Shown: piece by piece, positions 36,725-39,497 of the stretch
Layout: each line of letters starts with the position of its first letter
Numbering within the stretch: the stretch's first letter is position 1
Origin: CAJQQY01 sp964352225
GTDB lineage: Bacteria > Bacteroidota > Bacteroidia > Chitinophagales > Saprospiraceae
Direction of reading: 5' to 3'
DNA: 39,497 nt
NCBI GenBank assembly: GCA_964352225.1
Contig: CAYGRM010000016.1
Coordinates: 1-39,497, forward strand
Translations under genes and position numbers: made by a program
Notes under the pieces: generated by a model
Database searches by the model: none
What the model was told of the DNA's origin: nothing
What the model saw: only the letters and a program-made list of their open reading frames with translations

Positions 36725-37903
36725 ATGAGAAAAATATTTACCGTCAAAAAAAGTGTGATGTCAGGTGCAATACTATTCTTACTTTTTGCACTAGTTGCAT
36801 TATTTTATGCCATCGTATCTAAGAGCTACATTTTGTATTCGCTTGTTTTGATATTTGGAATTATAGGAGCTAGAAGTATGCTCATTTATAAAAACTGTAA
36901 AGTCATTTTGGATAGTAAGGGAATCGAAATCATAAATCTTTTTGAAAAATCAAAAATGATCAATTGGGAGAATGTAGCCGAAATAAAAAGAGAAACATTT
37001 CCAACTTCTGGTGTTTTCGTTTATTCAAAAGATAAAAAGAAACACAAAATATCTTTAGCAATTCTCTCAGATATCAGTCCTATTATTTTGTATCAATTAA
37101 CCAATAATAAAAAATCAACACCAGCATCACCATCTTCTTCTCAAAAACAACTTAGCGAAATTGGGCAAACTATAGTAACTGGAATTGAGACTTCCTTCAA
37201 AATTCCAAAAGAAAAAATAAAAATGAATAAACCTATTCGAAGTAGCTCGACGGAAGATACATGGGGATTTGATATTTCTAGTGTTGAATTTATGATGCAA
37301 TGTTTAGAAGGAGAACTAGGACTTCAAATGAAAGAGGAGGATGCTAATTTTTGGGGAGAAATCATGAGTGAGAAAAGTGTGGCTGAATTGATTTCTATTT
37401 TTGAAAAAATAAAAGGACAAAGCAAGTTGACACCCGAACAATTAAATCAACTCATGGAATATGAAGAGCCGATAAAGGTTTCTAATCATCCCATTTTTAA
37501 GGAAATCATTTTGGGGGCTCCTGTCGAAAAACTCATATGGCTTTTGGGGGGTGATTTTCAAGAGAATAAAAATAGTCAATACACTAATCGGCATTATCAA
37601 GAAGAGGGAATTTCTTTTTCCTTTAAAGCAAATGATCCTTTAAAAAAATTAGATTCCTTTACCATCGATGAAAATTTTAAAGGTATCATTGACAAAAATG
37701 ATTTCTTAATTGGAGATCAATTTTATAAACCTTACCAGAAATTTGGAACACCTTCAATTGTCTATGTTGATAAATATGGTCTTGCTCAATACCCGCAGGA
37801 AGGATTATTCTTTTACGTTGATAAGAATGAGGAAGGTAGCGTCACCACGAAATCCATTATTCGGAAAATTCAATTAAAAAAACGATTTGGAAGAATTACT
37901 TAA
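36725..37903 (+). CDS. Membrane-anchored protein with PH-like domain, unknown function
   Basis: 392 residues. Two N-terminal TM helices (about 13-32 and 36-53) lead into a small beta-rich PH-like domain (about 55-125: VILDSKGIEIINLFEKSKMINWENVAEIKRE pattern). After a Ser/Pro/Lys linker (about 130-175) comes a predicted cytoplasmic helical domain and then an alpha/beta C-terminus (about 255-392: PIFKEIILGAPVEKLIWLLGG; YQEEGISFSFKANDP). I do not recognise the C-terminal part. It follows the second vWA gene by 48 bp in the same direction and could be its membrane partner, which would echo the giant membrane protein of the first MoxR module. Confidence 0.6.
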   Translation: MRKIFTVKKSVMSGAILFLLFALVALFYAIVSKSYILYSLVLIFGIIGARSMLIYKNCKVILDSKGIEIINLFEKSKMINWENVAEIKRETFPTSGVFVYSKDKKKHKISLAILSDISPIILYQLTNNKKSTPASPSSSQKQLSEIGQTIVTGIETSFKIPKEKIKMNKPIRSSSTEDTWGFDISSVEFMMQCLEGELGLQMKEEDANFWGEIMSEKSVAELISIFEKIKGQSKLTPEQLNQLMEYEEPIKVSNHPIFKEIILGAPVEKLIWLLGGDFQENKNSQYTNRHYQEEGISFSFKANDPLKKLDSFTIDENFKGIIDKNDFLIGDQFYKPYQKFGTPSIVYVDKYGLAQYPQEGLFFYVDKNEEGSVTTKSIIRKIQLKKRFGRIT

Positions 37904-37931
37904 TGAAAAAACAAGATTAAATCCTCCTCCT

Positions 37932-38051
37932 ATGAATCTCCGATCGATTTACGACTATCCTGACAACTTCGATATTATTAATGAAGCAGGACATCATTAT
38001 TTAACCCATCCGGATTTACTATTGAACATTAAATTTCATGTTAATACATAA
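37932..38051 (+). CDS. Possible small ORF (39 aa)
   Basis: MNLRSIYDYPDNFDIINEAG and 19 more residues. It starts 28 bp after the previous stop and has reasonable composition, but it is very short. It may be the start of a lost gene. I do not recognise it. Confidence 0.22.
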   Translation: MNLRSIYDYPDNFDIINEAGHHYLTHPDLLLNIKFHVNT

Positions 38052-38188
38052 TGAATGATTTTATAAGTTAAAAATCTTCTATCCAATGGAATTATTTTTC
38101 TAGAAATGGAGTTAAGGTGGTTCAACGTTCTAGAAACTGAAAAGTGTAAACCTATATCAGGATAATACAAAACAACTTCACTTCAAAT

Positions 38189-39004
38189 ATGGATTACAAT
38201 AAAAACCGATTTAATAATGATGACGAAAAGTCTAGCTTAGAAATAGCGGATTTTGAACCCTTCTTTCTGTCCTATTTTGGGATAAACATCCCATTGAATT
38301 TAAAGCCAATATTTAATATTCCAACTATTCCAAAAAAAGAGAAAGACCAATTTCTCAATAGAATAGAATCAATTGATGATATTAAAGATTTTTTTAAAAT
38401 GGAACATGTCGAACGAGAATATTTAAAACTCATGAGTTTACGTACTTTACCTGAATCAAGGAATAGTAATATAAAATACTTGAAAGTTTCATCAGACTTT
38501 GGCAAGTATAAAGAAATGACAACGCAAGAATTAAAAGACAAGAAACAAGAGTTGCGTAAAATGGTAAAAGTTAGCTGGTTGTCAAATGGAATAGGTGAAA
38601 AGTATATAACAATAGGCGTCCCTAATATTGAAGAACTACCAAATGGAATTTTTCAAATGGGGTTACAAAGTAGCTCTACAAAAGACTATTTTAAATATGT
38701 GTCAACTACAGAAAATAGAAAAGTTGGAATCAGATTTAAATTATGGTTTCAGTACGAATCGAATAATGAAAAAAGATTAGAGGAGATAGCACGGTTTTTT
38801 AAAGAATTTGAACGCTTTGAAGAGCAAATTAAAAACTATGCAAAACTAATGATTTTTTACTTTGATGAATTGGGAACAAAAAAAATGAAATTGGAACTTA
38901 AAGACGCATCAATAGTGGAATGGCAAAAGAGTAGTATGCACCCTAATTTAAATTTTGATTTTGATGAACTGTATAAAAAAATAAAAATAGATTCAAATCT
39001 TTAA
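38189..39004 (+). CDS. Hypothetical protein (271 aa)
   Basis: I do not recognise a family. It is a soluble, charged alpha/beta protein. It has an acidic N-terminus, a central segment (FGKYKEMTTQELKDKKQELR, about 110-128), a beta-rich middle (KYITIGVPNIEELPNGIFQMGLQ near 145) and a helical C-terminal third (EEIARFFKEFERFEEQIKNYAKLMI). There is no signal peptide and no catalytic motif that I can see. It is the last complete gene of the co-directional run and about 290 bp before the truncated reverse-transcriptase-like frame. The 39005-39298 interval has no clear gene. Confidence 0.55.
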   Translation: MDYNKNRFNNDDEKSSLEIADFEPFFLSYFGINIPLNLKPIFNIPTIPKKEKDQFLNRIESIDDIKDFFKMEHVEREYLKLMSLRTLPESRNSNIKYLKVSSDFGKYKEMTTQELKDKKQELRKMVKVSWLSNGIGEKYITIGVPNIEELPNGIFQMGLQSSSTKDYFKYVSTTENRKVGIRFKLWFQYESNNEKRLEEIARFFKEFERFEEQIKNYAKLMIFYFDELGTKKMKLELKDASIVEWQKSSMHPNLNFDFDELYKKIKIDSNL

Positions 39005-39298
39005 CAACTAGAATCATAAAATCCTATTATCAAAACCTGAAATGCTGGTACTTAAAGACACGATCTCAGAGGGCAAAAAAACATTGTTTTCCAATTTAGC
39101 TTTTCTGGTTTAATTCGAGGTAGGAGGATCTTTTATTTTCCCTTAAGCCTTGCCACAATTTGGTCTTTACTGAATAACCTTCCATCAAGAACGATACGTA
39201 ATCAAATTATTTATGTAAGAAATCAAACCTAGAGTCCGTCATACTTATAACAGATTAACTCAAAGCAATCACCTTGCTTCACAACAAAAAGTTAAAGT

Positions 39299-39460
39299 AT
39301 GAAAAAACAAACTCTAGAAAGAGTGCGCCACCAAAAGCGTATTTTCTGCGGATTAAATAGTGTAAGATCCCTTTGTGAAATTCTCAAAATAGATGCCCGT
39401 AAACTTGAGTTGTTAGCTCACCAATCTCAATATAAAACTTTTGTAACTATTCAGCAATAA
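39299..39460 (+). pseudogene. Truncated reverse-transcriptase-like N-terminus
   Basis: A 53-codon frame ending in TAA. It contains SVRSLCEILKIDARKLELLA followed by HQSQYKTFVTIQQ. This resembles the start of retron-type and related bacterial reverse transcriptases: a short helix (LxxLLxI), L..LAH, then Y(K/R)xFxIxK before the GG(x)R strand. The expected lysine/glycine-rich continuation is replaced by a stop, and the rest falls outside or is decayed. No catalytic motif is in the window, so the call depends on one short N-terminal pattern. Confidence 0.4.
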
Positions 39461-39497
39461 AGGTTACTGATTAAATTTTGAGGAATAGCATTATTGG

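Overview
The window is AT-rich DNA from a member of the Bacteroidota, probably a Saprospiraceae-like lineage. The lineage call is inference. It rests on a strong -7 element of the TAnnTTTG type before the tRNA, a periplasmic-propeller histidine kinase with a Y_Y_Y domain, a secreted BNR-repeat protein with a probable type IX secretion tail, and many large multi-domain NTPase proteins. A housekeeping edge (accA on the minus strand, then tRNA-Asp with its own promoter and terminator) is followed by accessory DNA to the end of the window.

Region 1 (about 1.6-9.25 kb) looks like a transmembrane conflict or signalling operon. It encodes a small TIR-like protein, a putative inactive-STAND-like protein, a MoxR AAA+ ATPase and a giant three-TM protein. 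The giant protein has a degenerate vWA-like domain predicted on the cytoplasmic side. Its periplasmic side carries PKD, carboxypeptidase-regulatory-like and FGE/SUMF1-type C-type-lectin domains. The lectin domain ends at a 100-N assembly gap exactly where a diversity-generating retroelement (DGR) variable region would begin. After the gap lies a template repeat, recognisable by its Asn-codon-rich core and an exact 35-bp repeat of the pre-gap sequence, followed by a structured spacer. No DGR reverse transcriptase follows. The first two proteins share a helical module, which suggests they bind each other.

Region 2 (9.3-19.2 kb) is a secreted/surface and sensing region: a YhcH-family protein, a hemopexin-repeat protein, a hybrid-propeller histidine kinase with a LuxR-type regulator, a BNR-repeat protein, a ricin-type lectin and a small protein. 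A conserved 46-48 bp tandem palindrome lies upstream of three of these genes in the same relative orientation, which suggests a shared regulon.

Region 3 (19.4-28 kb) starts with a serine-recombinase stub preceded by a perfect inverted repeat. It continues with a SIR2-TIR fusion whose key catalytic positions look substituted and an nSTAND1 NTPase with a TM segment and about 14 propeller repeats. Next come an SBBP-repeat gene broken by a TAG codon and a decayed trypsin-like protease fused at its 5' side to the first codons of a metallophosphoesterase.

Region 4 (28.2-39.5 kb) holds a NADAR-family ADP-ribose glycosidase, two unknown proteins and two successive MoxR plus metallopeptidase-like/vWA pairs, separated by a convergent helical-repeat gene. 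After these come a membrane-anchored protein, another unknown, and at the very end a 53-codon open frame resembling the start of a retron-type reverse transcriptase.

Together the window reads as a defence/conflict island. It has three MoxR-vWA modules, a SIR2-TIR/STAND pair and a NADAR gene, interleaved with fragments of mobile and broken genes.
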